Below the pieces are notes generated by a model that was given only the letters and a program-made list of their open reading frames with translations, was not told the DNA's origin and ran no database searches. The translations under genes were made by a program, and so were the position numbers. Positions 8,325-16,382 of a stretch of 64,000 nt of DNA are shown piece after piece. How positions within the stretch are numbered: position 1 is the first letter of the stretch; each line of letters starts with the position of its first letter. The DNA is from Alkalibacillus aidingensis (GTDB lineage: Bacteria; Bacillota; Bacilli; Bacillales; Alkalibacillaceae): assembly GCF_014595945.1 (NCBI RefSeq), contig NZ_JABXWU010000002.1, forward strand, positions 368,895-432,894, given 5' to 3'.

Positions 8325-9590
8325 TTATCCAAACAAGTTAGCAATAAAGCCAATGATAATACCAACGACACCGAAGTCAGCATCACCAAACGTTGTATTC
8401 GCAAATCCTAAATCACCTAACACCGGCAGTAAGAACGCTGGTAAGAAACTAATTAACACACCGTTAACAAAACCACCAACAGCCGCACCAATACGTCCAC
8501 CTGTTGCATTACCGAATACACCCGCACCAGCACCTGTAAAGAAGTGAGGGACTAAACCAGGAATGATTAACGGTAAAGCTAAAATACCTAGTACAGCCAT
8601 ACTTAAAAGACCACCAGCAAAGCTGAATAAGAAACCAATCATCACCGCAGTTGGCGCATATGGGAATACAATCGGAACATCCAATGCTGGCTTCGCACCA
8701 GGAACGATTTTCTCAGCAATCCCTTTAAAGGCAGGGACAATTTCATTCAAAATCATACGAACACCTAGTAAGATAATGCTTAGACCCGCTGCAAAAGTAA
8801 TACCTTGCATAATACTGAACATAATGTAGTTCTGATCACCAGAATACTCCGTCACGACACCAGAACCAGCGATTACTGCAATGATAATAAAGATCGCAAC
8901 CATCGTAAGAGCGGTCGATACTAGTGAATCCTTTAAGAAAGCCCAACGATCAGAAATCTTGATATCCTCAGTAGATTTCTCTTTATTACCAAACCATTTA
9001 CCAACTAAACCAGCTGAGATATACCCAAACGTACTAAAGTGACCAATCGCAATGTCATCATTGCCAGTAATCTGACGCATAAACGGCTGACCTAATGCTG
9101 GCATTAACACCATTAGGAAACCTAGTGTAATTGAACCAACGAGGACAAGTGGCGCACCTGTCATTCCGGCTGTACCTAATACCGCTGATAATAACGCTGC
9201 CATAAAGAACGTATGGTGCCCAGTCAGGAATATATACTTCCAAGACGTGAAGCGCGCGAATAAGATATTAGCTAAGAAACCAAAGCCCATAATAAGCGCC
9301 GTCTCTGCACCAAACGTTTGCTGCGCAAGAGCTACAATAGCTTCATTGTTAGGGATCACCCCTTGAATATTAAACGCATCTTCAATAATTCCACCCAACG
9401 AATCTAAAGAACCAATAATAACTCCAGCACCCGCACCTAAAATCACAAAACCGATAATACTTTTTAACGTACCTGAAACCACTTTAGAAGCAATTGCCCT
9501 TTGTGCTACTAAACCGATCAACACAATCAAACCGACTAACACTTCTGGAATACTTAAGACCTCATCCATTAAAAACTCAAAAAAGCCCAT
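8325..9590 (-). CDS. PTS ascorbate-type permease EIIC (UlaA/SgaT family)
   Basis: 421 residues with about ten or eleven hydrophobic segments, the size of the UlaA family. Family-type stretches include TGHHTFFMAALLSAV and FFTGAGAGVFGNATGGR. EIIC forms the membrane channel that takes up the sugar while EIIB phosphorylates it. UlaA itself moves L-ascorbate, but relatives in operons with split transketolase and no UlaG/UlaD/UlaE enzymes may take another acidic or ketose sugar, and none of those ascorbate enzymes are in this operon. The order EIIA-EIIB-EIIC-TktN-TktC supports a common substrate. Confidence 0.92.
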   Translation of the reverse strand: MGFFEFLMDEVLSIPEVLVGLIVLIGLVAQRAIASKVVSGTLKSIIGFVILGAGAGVIIGSLDSLGGIIEDAFNIQGVIPNNEAIVALAQQTFGAETALIMGFGFLANILFARFTSWKYIFLTGHHTFFMAALLSAVLGTAGMTGAPLVLVGSITLGFLMVLMPALGQPFMRQITGNDDIAIGHFSTFGYISAGLVGKWFGNKEKSTEDIKISDRWAFLKDSLVSTALTMVAIFIIIAVIAGSGVVTEYSGDQNYIMFSIMQGITFAAGLSIILLGVRMILNEIVPAFKGIAEKIVPGAKPALDVPIVFPYAPTAVMIGFLFSFAGGLLSMAVLGILALPLIIPGLVPHFFTGAGAGVFGNATGGRIGAAVGGFVNGVLISFLPAFLLPVLGDLGFANTTFGDADFGVVGIIIGFIANLFG

Positions 9591-9611
9591 GTTCTCAACC
9601 CCCTAAAAGAT

Positions 9612-9875
9612 TTATAAAACTTCTGATAATGCTTCTTCCACCTCGTTAGCATCAGAGATGTTCTTAATCGCAATCACCTTGGTCTTGCCACCTTCTAGTT
9701 GTCTAGCAAACTCTTCGTTGGTTAAAATTAGATCGGCATCCGCACTTGAAGCTGTGCTAAAATCCGTTGTTTCAACATCTGCCTTCACGCCTTTTTCTTT
9801 TAGGACCTTCTCCGCTGTCATCTTTAACATCATGCTTGAGCCGAACCCCATACCACATACCGCTAAAATTTTCAT
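9612..9875 (-). CDS. PTS EIIB component, ascorbate/lactose type
   Basis: 87 residues. The phosphorylated cysteine lies in AVCGMGFGSSMMLKM (Cys7), the phosphate loop of UlaB-type EIIB proteins. The start ATG 9875 is preceded by AGGGGA; the upstream in-frame start would only add MRGDLT. The protein receives phosphate from EIIA and hands it to the sugar bound by EIIC, whose gene starts 21 bases downstream. The gap to the EIIA gene (228 bases) is unusually large for the operon and holds a palindromic repeat element. Confidence 0.92.
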   Translation of the reverse strand: MKILAVCGMGFGSSMMLKMTAEKVLKEKGVKADVETTDFSTASSADADLILTNEEFARQLEGGKTKVIAIKNISDANEVEEALSEVL

Positions 9876-9944
9876 AGTCAAATCCCCTCTCATATTTCAA
9901 AATGTTGAATCTGTTATGACTTACTACTGCTCGTGACTTCGCTA

Positions 9945-10065
9945 TCGATGGACGCTTTCCGTGGGGAACGGCCTCAACTTCCCAAAACTCACACCGTTCG
10001 TTTTGCGTGATTTTCGACTCGTTCTAATCCCACAGGAGTCGCCACCTATCGCTTGTCACACCAAG
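9945..10065. repeat. Dispersed palindromic intergenic element, copy A
   Basis: About 120 bases with conserved ends GGACGCTTTCCGTGGGG and TCCCACAGGAGTCGCCACC around a variable middle. The same ends occur at 50395-50515 and, more divergent, at 50715-50825. It lies inside the PTS operon between EIIA and EIIB. Elements of this kind are scattered in Bacillaceae genomes. The folded transcript might act on mRNA processing; that is inference. Confidence 0.75.
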
Positions 10066-10102
10066 ACTGTTTTCCTCTAACAACTAAATGCATTAACAGA
10101 CA

Positions 10103-10537
10103 CTAAATCTTAAAAACTTGTAAAACATCTGCTGTGGTGGTTGCTTGTTTGAGTTGATGCAATGTTTCTTCTTGTGAAATCACCTTCGCAATCTTTTGCA
10201 AAAGTTCAATATGAGACTCTTTATTTTTAGCTGCTAGACCAATTAACACGTTAACGTCTTTTCCTGAATCAAACTCTACGCTGTCTTGTAGAACCACGAC
10301 GCTAATTCCTTCTTGAATCACACCGTCTTCCGGCCTAGCATGTGGTAAAGCAACTCCAGGCGCAATAATCATATAGGGTCCAAGTTCATTAATGTTGTTG
10401 ATCATCGCTTCGACATACGACGATTCGACATACCCTTCATCGACAAGTAGCTGTCCACAAACACGAACCGCTTCCTCCCAATCGCCCACTGATACTCTCG
10501 ATCGGATGGCGCTTTGACTGAGTAGCTTTTCTCCCAT
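10103..10537 (-). CDS. PTS EIIA component, fructose/mannitol/ascorbate type
   Basis: 144 residues of the PTS EIIA type-2 fold. The active histidine lies in GVALPHARPEDGV near residue 67. The start ATG 10537 is chosen because GGGAGGGAG lies 5-8 bases upstream and the fold begins there. The frame extends further upstream into the regulator gene but without a ribosome site. EIIA takes phosphate from HPr and gives it to EIIB. It follows the regulator gene by 20 bases. The regulator carries its own EIIA-like tail, so this protein or EIIB may also signal sugar supply to it. Confidence 0.92.
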   Translation of the reverse strand: MGEKLLSQSAIRSRVSVGDWEEAVRVCGQLLVDEGYVESSYVEAMINNINELGPYMIIAPGVALPHARPEDGVIQEGISVVVLQDSVEFDSGKDVNVLIGLAAKNKESHIELLQKIAKVISQEETLHQLKQATTTADVLQVFKI

Positions 10538-10557
10538 GACGACTCCCTCCCTCGTTG

Positions 10558-12426
10558 TTAAACCATTTTGAATAAATCCTGAATATGCTCTGCTTCGGTT
10601 AAGCAATAATGCAACCTTTGCATTAACGGTAAATGTGAATGTGTATCTGGGGTGGCTAACGTTAAGACCCCATGAATTTCTTTCCCATCTGGTAAAATGA
10701 CAGGGTGCTCTAGCTTCACCAAGCTTACATCCACTTCATGAACATGATCTGAATGAGCGTGTGGCATCAGTAACCCAGGAAACACTTCAAAGTAGGGACC
10801 CTTCTCCACATAAACCTCACGTATATCATCAAAGTACCCGTCATTAACAGACCTATTTTCTACTAAAAGCTGCACCCCGTGCCAAAACGCGTCCTCTAAT
10901 GTGACCTCACCTGGAAGCACCTTGACATTGTGATCAGGGATAACTCCTGTGATCAGATTCGCACTTAAATGTTGAACCTCCTGATCACTCACCTGCTTCT
11001 CCATAAAACGCTCAATCTTAGCTGCCTCCTGTTCATCAATCAATGGCTTAACCGTTAGAAAAGGCTTACTCACCCCATCTAGATGAACCGTTGAGATAAT
11101 AAAATCATATTGCAAATAAGGTTCTACTTTTCTTAATGACTCCAATGAAAAAACCCCGATAATCTCAATATTGGTAAATGTCTTCTTAATCCGACTGGCC
11201 AATAAATGACTTGTCGCCACCCCATTCGGACAAACCACCGCAATCCGGTGATAATGAAGCTTCGAATTTAACTGCTCAACCTCACTCGCAAACAACATCA
11301 CCATCTCTGATAACAAGAACTTTGGAACATGTTGCAGCGTTTGATCGAGATTAATTAACTCCCTTTTCACATGATTAAACATATATTGATACTCTTGCTT
11401 AAGCTCCTGATAAATCGGCGGATAAAAATATACTGACTGTAAATGAGCCAATTTAACCCGATTGACCTCATACTGAATCTGCTTCTCGATCACCTTGGAA
11501 AAATTAATAATCCCAAGCTTAGAAAAAATCGACTCGATCAATCTATGAACAGCTTCACCATCAAAATAACTCACCTCGGAACGATGATTCGCTTCCATCG
11601 TATGTAACATCACCGTATGAAACTGCTCTTCCTCACTAGTTAATCCCAAACCAAAACAACTAACAAACTGGCTAATTACCCCTTTATGATGAAGGGGTAA
11701 ATCTATAAAACTCTTTTCTATTAGATGACCACCTCGAACCCGTTCAAGCTGAATCGTTAAACAACTAACCAGAAATAATGAAAGATTCAAATCATCCTCT
11801 TTACCATCATGATCATTAGTGACGATCTTTTGAATCTCCTCAATCTCTTTTTGTGTCACATTCGTCCAGCTCAGCTTCGAAATCACATCCGGGCTACTCC
11901 ACTCATACTCTAGCCAACGAATCACCGAATACATCGCTACCCGGATATTCATCTCATCTCCCTCAATCAAATAACCCTTAGAAGAGCTATTCAATTGAAG
12001 CAAGTGACGCCCTAACCATTCCTCAAGCTTCTTAATATCCTGGACAACCGTCCCCTTGCTGATATAAAACTCCTCTGCAATCTCTTTTAAAGACACAGAT
12101 TCATCCTGCGTGAGGAGGTAAAAAGTAATTAACAACTGTCTAATTAGAGGAGACTGGATATAATCATGTTCATTTACCAAATCCCCAACTGACAACATAC
12201 GACCCACTTCAGACGGATCAGCATCAATTTGCCATCTCCCTTTTTCATGAAGGATGGTTACATCATGCTCAATAGCCCAGTCCTTTACAGAAGCTAAATC
12301 ATTACGGATCGTTCTTTCAGTCACTTGAAAATAACTCGCTAACTCCTTAGCCCGAACACCCGTCGGATCCTGTAACAAATACTCGATTAATCGACGCTGA
12401 CGATCACTTACCAAGGTTGTCACCAC
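10558..12426 (-). CDS. PRD-containing transcription regulator with EIIB- and EIIA-like domains (BglG/MtlR type)
   Basis: 622 residues. An N-terminal helix-turn-helix (about 5-60, with TERTIRNDLASVKDW) and a second one (about 85-140, with ISKGTVVQDIKKLEEW) are followed by two PTS regulation domains (about 170-390). Next come an EIIB-like segment (about 395-480, with VVCPNGVATSHLL) and an EIIA-like domain (about 500-622) with histidine in PGLLMPHAHSD. This is the architecture of MtlR/LicR-type DNA-binding activators that sense phosphorylation by HPr and EIIB. It is first in the operon and probably activates it. Start codons GTG 12426 or GTG 12423 are equally possible; the ribosome site is weak. 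A cre-like site and TATAAT lie directly upstream. Confidence 0.92.
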   Translation of the reverse strand: MVTTLVSDRQRRLIEYLLQDPTGVRAKELASYFQVTERTIRNDLASVKDWAIEHDVTILHEKGRWQIDADPSEVGRMLSVGDLVNEHDYIQSPLIRQLLITFYLLTQDESVSLKEIAEEFYISKGTVVQDIKKLEEWLGRHLLQLNSSSKGYLIEGDEMNIRVAMYSVIRWLEYEWSSPDVISKLSWTNVTQKEIEEIQKIVTNDHDGKEDDLNLSLFLVSCLTIQLERVRGGHLIEKSFIDLPLHHKGVISQFVSCFGLGLTSEEEQFHTVMLHTMEANHRSEVSYFDGEAVHRLIESIFSKLGIINFSKVIEKQIQYEVNRVKLAHLQSVYFYPPIYQELKQEYQYMFNHVKRELINLDQTLQHVPKFLLSEMVMLFASEVEQLNSKLHYHRIAVVCPNGVATSHLLASRIKKTFTNIEIIGVFSLESLRKVEPYLQYDFIISTVHLDGVSKPFLTVKPLIDEQEAAKIERFMEKQVSDQEVQHLSANLITGVIPDHNVKVLPGEVTLEDAFWHGVQLLVENRSVNDGYFDDIREVYVEKGPYFEVFPGLLMPHAHSDHVHEVDVSLVKLEHPVILPDGKEIHGVLTLATPDTHSHLPLMQRLHYCLTEAEHIQDLFKMV

Positions 12427-12437
12427 CCTTACTTAAT

Positions 12438-12475
12438 ATTATAAAGATTTAGATAATATTATGAATGCGCTTACA
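12438..12475 (-). promoter_or_regulatory. Probable operon promoter -10 with overlapping CcpA cre site
   Basis: On the minus strand a TATAAT lies at 12443-12438. The cre-like sequence TGAATGCGCTTACA at 12462-12475 matches the consensus TGWAARCGYTWWCW at all but one position and falls where the -35 box should be. Repression by CcpA when better carbon sources are present is the natural reading, since the operon encodes a sugar PTS. Confidence 0.68.
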
Positions 12476-12764
12476 TTACAAAAGGTTTCCGAAAATTTAA
12501 GAAATGAATTGAACGAGGGGCTAAAAAACGCTGTCTGATAGAAGGTAATTCGGCATTAAACGACAGGAAGTGTGAAGGTCTGACGAATACATGCCTAGTT
12601 ACAATGTTCGACAAATTGGGGGTGGGTTCCTTTAAAAACCATTTGGAATATTATGTGTCCATTTTACTATCGCTATATAATCTTCATTAAGTCAAAACTT
12701 CTTACATAAGTCTAATATTTTTGGGGCACAGTATCTTTAAATTATATTAAGGGAGGTATTATTG
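12476..12764. other. Intergenic region between divergent genes, nothing else recognised
   Basis: About 290 bases between the PTS regulator and the small plus-strand gene. A TATAAT at about 12675 may belong to a plus-strand promoter, but no good -35 box is seen at the right distance. No repeat or coding signal was found. Confidence 0.4.
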
Positions 12765-12986
12765 ATGAGTGACTATGAGAGTAGACTGGTGGAAAAAATG
12801 ATATTTATGGAGATTAAACAAGATGTCATTCACATGTTACATGCGTTACAGTTTGATGGGGTTTATAATATTGATCATGCATTAAAAGATTTGGAGAAGT
12901 TAGCATTACGCTTAGATGACTACGAAGGTGATTTCGGTTTGATCTTAGATGCACGGGGTACTGATCGTTTAAAAGAGGTTAACTAG
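12765..12986 (+). CDS. Small hypothetical protein
   Basis: 73 residues, start ATG 12765 with a strong GGGAGG 8 bases upstream (an in-frame TTG lies directly before it). The sequence is well balanced, with predicted helices rich in Leu, Asp and Glu and no signal peptide, membrane segment or cysteine. I do not recognise the family. It stands alone between the PTS regulator and the convergent prpF-like gene. The good ribosome site is the main argument that it is real. Confidence 0.6.
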   Translation: MSDYESRLVEKMIFMEIKQDVIHMLHALQFDGVYNIDHALKDLEKLALRLDDYEGDFGLILDARGTDRLKEVN

Positions 12987-12999
12987 CAAAGCAGTAAGT

Positions 13000-13037
13000 G
13001 TCAAAAAGGTAGAGAATGATTGCTCTGCCTTCTTGAC
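13000..13037. terminator. Imperfect hairpin between convergent genes, possible terminator
   Basis: Stem GTCAAAAAGGTAGAG against CTCTGCCTTCTTGAC with one mismatch, one wobble and an 8-base loop. No T-run follows on either strand, so termination is only likely by position between the converging small gene and prpF. Confidence 0.35.
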
Positions 13038-13105
13038 CTGCTCACATCCGGACAACGTTTCATTAATATAAGTTACTGAATTCTTCAACTAAACCATTCG
13101 TTCAA

Positions 13106-14224
13106 CTAAGTATAAAACAGATTCCCCTTTATAATTCGTTTCACTGTTCTGTCTATGCCGACCTTTTTAATGGATCCATCTGTGTTTAACTCTACAGAGA
13201 CTGCTACGACTCCCTCTGGATGTCCAATTCTAATCTCATTAGTATTTTCCTCTGTACATTTATTTGGGATAGTATCCTCAAAGAGGCATGATACAGCTAA
13301 TGCGAACAATCCACTTACCGCGAATGTTCTATGGAACTTTTCCATTGAAATCATTTTTGCAACAATGTCTACTTCTTCTTTCTTAATGACTTCACCAGAC
13401 ATTGTTACGTAATCTTGAGGCACCCAGACAACACCAACCTTAGGAATGTTATGAATTTGTTTCGCCTCTTCTAAACTATTGGTAATTCCAGACTTATAGG
13501 ATGCAGTCCTGCGAAGTTCTTCAAATAAATCCATTAATTCCTTGTTGCCTGTTAATTTGTCAATTCGATCAGATGCAGAAAGGTTGAATTCTTCACCAGG
13601 TGTAAAAACAAACGGATTCATCACATCGCTCAAGGAGTAGTGATATTCAGTTCCATTCATCGTGTTCACTTGAATGCCTTCAGCAGGAATGATTTGCCCT
13701 GTATTTTCACCACCAGGTTCCAGCACACTAACATGAAATTTAGACCCAGGTTGTTTAACACCAATCATTTGAAAGTTACCAGTCATCTTAACTTGACCAC
13801 TTTCAACAGGTACCCTGATTGAGATTTTCTTATCGATATTCGTATTTATCACACTGACATCTATGTAAGCTTCATTATGATTAGCCTCTGCAAAGCCTTG
13901 GTCTACTACATAAGCACCAACAGCAGCCATTAAATTACCACATGTTCCTTTATCATCAATAATGTCTTTCCCAATTCCAGCTTGATAAAAAGTGTACTCT
14001 GCATCAATCCCTTGTTCAACAGTAGGAGCGATGACACAGATTTTACTAGTATGTGACGTGCCTCCACCTAATCCATTAATCTGGGTAACATTGCTGGTGT
14101 CGATACTTTGCATAAAAATATCTTTTTTCTTCTCTATATCTTCTGGTAAATCTTTCTTATTAAAGAACAACCCTCGACTTGTACCTCCACGGTAAACGGT
14201 ACATGGTATTTCACGTTGTGACAT
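13106..14224 (-). CDS. PrpF-family isomerase (aconitate/oxalomesaconate isomerase-like)
   Basis: 372 residues. The start PCTVYRGGTSRGLFF and the block DDKGTCGNLMAAVGAYV are hallmarks of the PrpF family, which has a diaminopimelate-epimerase-like fold. Known members shift double bonds in unsaturated tricarboxylates: PrpF acts on 2-methylaconitate and GalD on 4-oxalomesaconate. The gene is last in the Lar/Tct cluster, 64 bases after larC. That gap holds an operator-like TAAACGTTTTA. With an RraA-type aldolase at the other end of the cluster it suggests breakdown of a hydroxylated tri- or dicarboxylic acid. The exact substrate is not visible. Confidence 0.85.
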   Translation of the reverse strand: MSQREIPCTVYRGGTSRGLFFNKKDLPEDIEKKKDIFMQSIDTSNVTQINGLGGGTSHTSKICVIAPTVEQGIDAEYTFYQAGIGKDIIDDKGTCGNLMAAVGAYVVDQGFAEANHNEAYIDVSVINTNIDKKISIRVPVESGQVKMTGNFQMIGVKQPGSKFHVSVLEPGGENTGQIIPAEGIQVNTMNGTEYHYSLSDVMNPFVFTPGEEFNLSASDRIDKLTGNKELMDLFEELRRTASYKSGITNSLEEAKQIHNIPKVGVVWVPQDYVTMSGEVIKKEEVDIVAKMISMEKFHRTFAVSGLFALAVSCLFEDTIPNKCTEENTNEIRIGHPEGVVAVSVELNTDGSIKKVGIDRTVKRIIKGNLFYT

Positions 14225-14288
14225 CTAGATTCACGCCTTTCTCATAAACGTTTTACTAATAATGCTCATGTCGTCGTTGTTTTTGAAG

Positions 14289-14786
14289 TCATTTATCGTT
14301 AACAGCTCTCATTACTTCTTGGTAAACGGTTTTCAGTGGGACTTGGTGTTTTTGAGCAATCGCTTTACATTCATCGAATTCAGGAGAACTTTTCACCACT
14401 TCTCCATTTTTCAGACCTTTTTTAACCGTCACTTCTCCCCATTTAGTCATTATCTTTTGAAATTTTCTTTCTAATCGGTGAACACTTAAAGGATAGAACC
14501 TAACTCCGAGTGTTGTTGTTTCTTTAAATATTATATCAGTGATGTCTTCATGCACTTTTTGATCATATAGTACTTCCACTTTAACTGCTGGGCGGTTTTT
14601 TTTCATATAAATCGGAGTATAGTAGACATCGTTTGCACCCTTGTCAAAAAGCAAGTCCATTAAATAGCCTAGCCACTCACCAGGTGTGTCATCTAGGTTC
14701 ACTTCTAGTTTCATCATACCGTTATCGATATGTTCTTCTCTATGATTAAAGCTCATTACCTTACACCTACTTTTCAGACCCTTCAC
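14289..14786 (-). CDS. larC2: LarC C-terminal part (LarC2), nickel-pincer cofactor cyclometallase
   Basis: Covers the C-terminal domain of LarC, with the typical EVNLDDTPGEWLGYLMD start. LarC inserts nickel into the pyridinium-dithio cofactor, using CTP. The reading frame overlaps the LarC1 frame by 20 bases and is offset by +1 relative to it. In Lactobacillus plantarum the two larC pieces are joined by ribosomal frameshifting, so this is probably the second half of one protein rather than an independent gene. Independent starts would be GTG 14786 or ATG 14756 (AAGG only 3 bases upstream). The length from ATG 14756 is 155 residues. Confidence 0.85.
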   Translation of the reverse strand: MKGLKSRCKVMSFNHREEHIDNGMMKLEVNLDDTPGEWLGYLMDLLFDKGANDVYYTPIYMKKNRPAVKVEVLYDQKVHEDITDIIFKETTTLGVRFYPLSVHRLERKFQKIMTKWGEVTVKKGLKNGEVVKSSPEFDECKAIAQKHQVPLKTVYQEVMRAVNDK

Positions 14787-15594
14787 CTAGTACAACGCGT
14801 AATACATTAGGTTGATTTGGTAAGTCTTTTGTGCCTGCACCGTAGCCAATTTTTTTAACCGTCATCGTTGGGAAGTCGCCAAATTCATCGGCTAGCGTTG
14901 CAACCACAGCAGCTCCAGTTGGTGTTGTTAATTCGCCTTTAACAGATGTTTTTTTTAATGGAACGCCTTTTAAAATATCTAAAGTCGCTGGAGCTGGGAC
15001 AGGGTATAGTCCATGGTCGATATTAATTCTTCCATTACCTACTGGAACTGATGAGACGATTATCCGGTCAACATCTAAGTAGTCAATTGCGATCGCCGTA
15101 GCAACTACATCAATAATCGAATCAATTGCACCCACTTCATGAAAATGGACTTTTTCTAACGGTATGTTATGAATCTCACCTTCAGAAACACCGATTTTCT
15201 TAAACATCGCCAGAGCAATTGATTGAATGTTTTCATTAAAATCGGCCTCTTCAATCATTTTAACAATATCAGCGTAATGTCTATGTTGGTGGCCGTGGTG
15301 GTCACCATGATGGTGATCATGGTCGTGGTGACCTTCATTTTCATGACCGTGGTGGTGATGATGATTATGGCTATGCCCGTGCTCATGCTCACCTCCAAGC
15401 ATTTCAACATCAAATTTCATACTATGTATACCTTTTTTATCGAGCTTACGCCAGATTAGGTTATATTCATCGGTCAAACTCAGCTTGGCTAACTGTTCTT
15501 CGATATATTGTTCACTTACTCCTAAGTCGGTTAGGGCTCCGACGGTCATATCTCCACTAATTCCTGAAAAACAATCAAAATATAAAATCTTCAT
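14767..15594 (-). CDS. larC1: LarC N-terminal part (LarC1), with histidine-rich nickel-binding loop
   Basis: 275 residues. It starts with the family motif YFDCFSGISGDMTVGAL. Residues about 70-105 are a run with more than twenty histidines mixed with Asp, Glu and Gly, a likely nickel store. KVHFHEVGAIDSIIDVV and TPTGAAVVATL are conserved LarC blocks. ATG 15594 overlaps the LarB stop by one base. The frame ends with TAG inside the LarC2 frame, so a +1 shift at AAG-TAG-G would give full-length LarC. LarC loads nickel in the last step of cofactor synthesis after LarB and LarE. Confidence 0.93.
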   Translation of the reverse strand: MKILYFDCFSGISGDMTVGALTDLGVSEQYIEEQLAKLSLTDEYNLIWRKLDKKGIHSMKFDVEMLGGEHEHGHSHNHHHHHGHENEGHHDHDHHHGDHHGHQHRHYADIVKMIEEADFNENIQSIALAMFKKIGVSEGEIHNIPLEKVHFHEVGAIDSIIDVVATAIAIDYLDVDRIIVSSVPVGNGRINIDHGLYPVPAPATLDILKGVPLKKTSVKGELTTPTGAAVVATLADEFGDFPTMTVKKIGYGAGTKDLPNQPNVLRVVLGEGSEK

Positions 15595-16367
15595 TATGAC
15601 TCTACTCCCTCGTGAATAGACTTGTTGATTAATGCTGCGTTATATCCCGCTCCAAACCCATTATCAATATTGACGACGCTGATTCCAGGTGAACAGGAAT
15701 TTAACATGGAAAGCAAAGCAGACACCCCCCCTAAATTTGCTCCATAACCAACACTAGTAGGAACGGCAATTAGAGGTCGATCTATAAGACCAGCGACCAC
15801 ACTTGGCAATGCGCCTTCCATACCTGCTACGGCGATTACAACTGTCGCATTTTTAATCGTATCTAAATGGTTGAACAGTCGGTGAATGCCCGCCACCCCA
15901 ATATCATTAATGATCTTAACTTTACAACCGAATAATTCGGCAGTTATCGAAGCTTCATTGACAACAGGGATGTCAGATGTTCCTCCACTAATCACGGCAA
16001 CATAACCAGGGAACTGGTATAATGAATCCTCAGCCTTTTTCCATACAAGCGTTTCAGACGGTTCATCATACCTTAATTCATCGATTTGGTCTAAAATTTC
16101 CTCAGCCTTTTCAGAGTTCACTTTAGTGACTAAAACCCGATTAGTAGTCATCATGAAACTTTTCAATAATTTAATAATTTGCTCAGCGGTTTTACTTTCA
16201 CCAAAGATTACCTCTGGAAAGCCTGTCCGACTGGAACGGTTGTGATCTAATTTAGCAAAACCCAAATCTTCATAAGATAAAATAAGCTTTGTTGCATTTT
16301 CAGTTGTTATTTCACCTTCTTTTAGTTGCTGTAAAACCTTTTCTATTTCTTGTTGTTTTTTATCCAT
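15594..16367 (-). CDS. larB: LarB, nicotinate-adenine-dinucleotide carboxylase/hydrolase
   Basis: 257 residues. The C-terminal two thirds resemble PurE/AIR carboxylase, with VISGGTSDIPVVNEA, a VAGMEGALPSVVAGL block and PTSVGYGANLGG. LarB carboxylates the pyridinium ring of nicotinic acid adenine dinucleotide and releases AMP, the first step of nickel-pincer cofactor synthesis. It lies 15 bases after larE and overlaps larC by one base, giving the order larE-larB-larC. The length agrees with the family. Confidence 0.95.
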   Translation of the reverse strand: MDKKQQEIEKVLQQLKEGEITTENATKLILSYEDLGFAKLDHNRSSRTGFPEVIFGESKTAEQIIKLLKSFMMTTNRVLVTKVNSEKAEEILDQIDELRYDEPSETLVWKKAEDSLYQFPGYVAVISGGTSDIPVVNEASITAELFGCKVKIINDIGVAGIHRLFNHLDTIKNATVVIAVAGMEGALPSVVAGLIDRPLIAVPTSVGYGANLGGVSALLSMLNSCSPGISVVNIDNGFGAGYNAALINKSIHEGVES

Positions 16368-16382
16368 TGTCCCTCACCTAAT

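Noticed and set aside
8325..9590. Calling the PTS an L-ascorbate system outright
   Set aside because: The EIIC family fits, but the enzymes needed after ascorbate phosphorylation are absent and transketolase is present instead.
15223..15459. Plus-strand frame opposite the His-rich part of LarC
   Set aside because: Complement of the histidine codon run, giving a Met/Val-rich sequence without a ribosome site.
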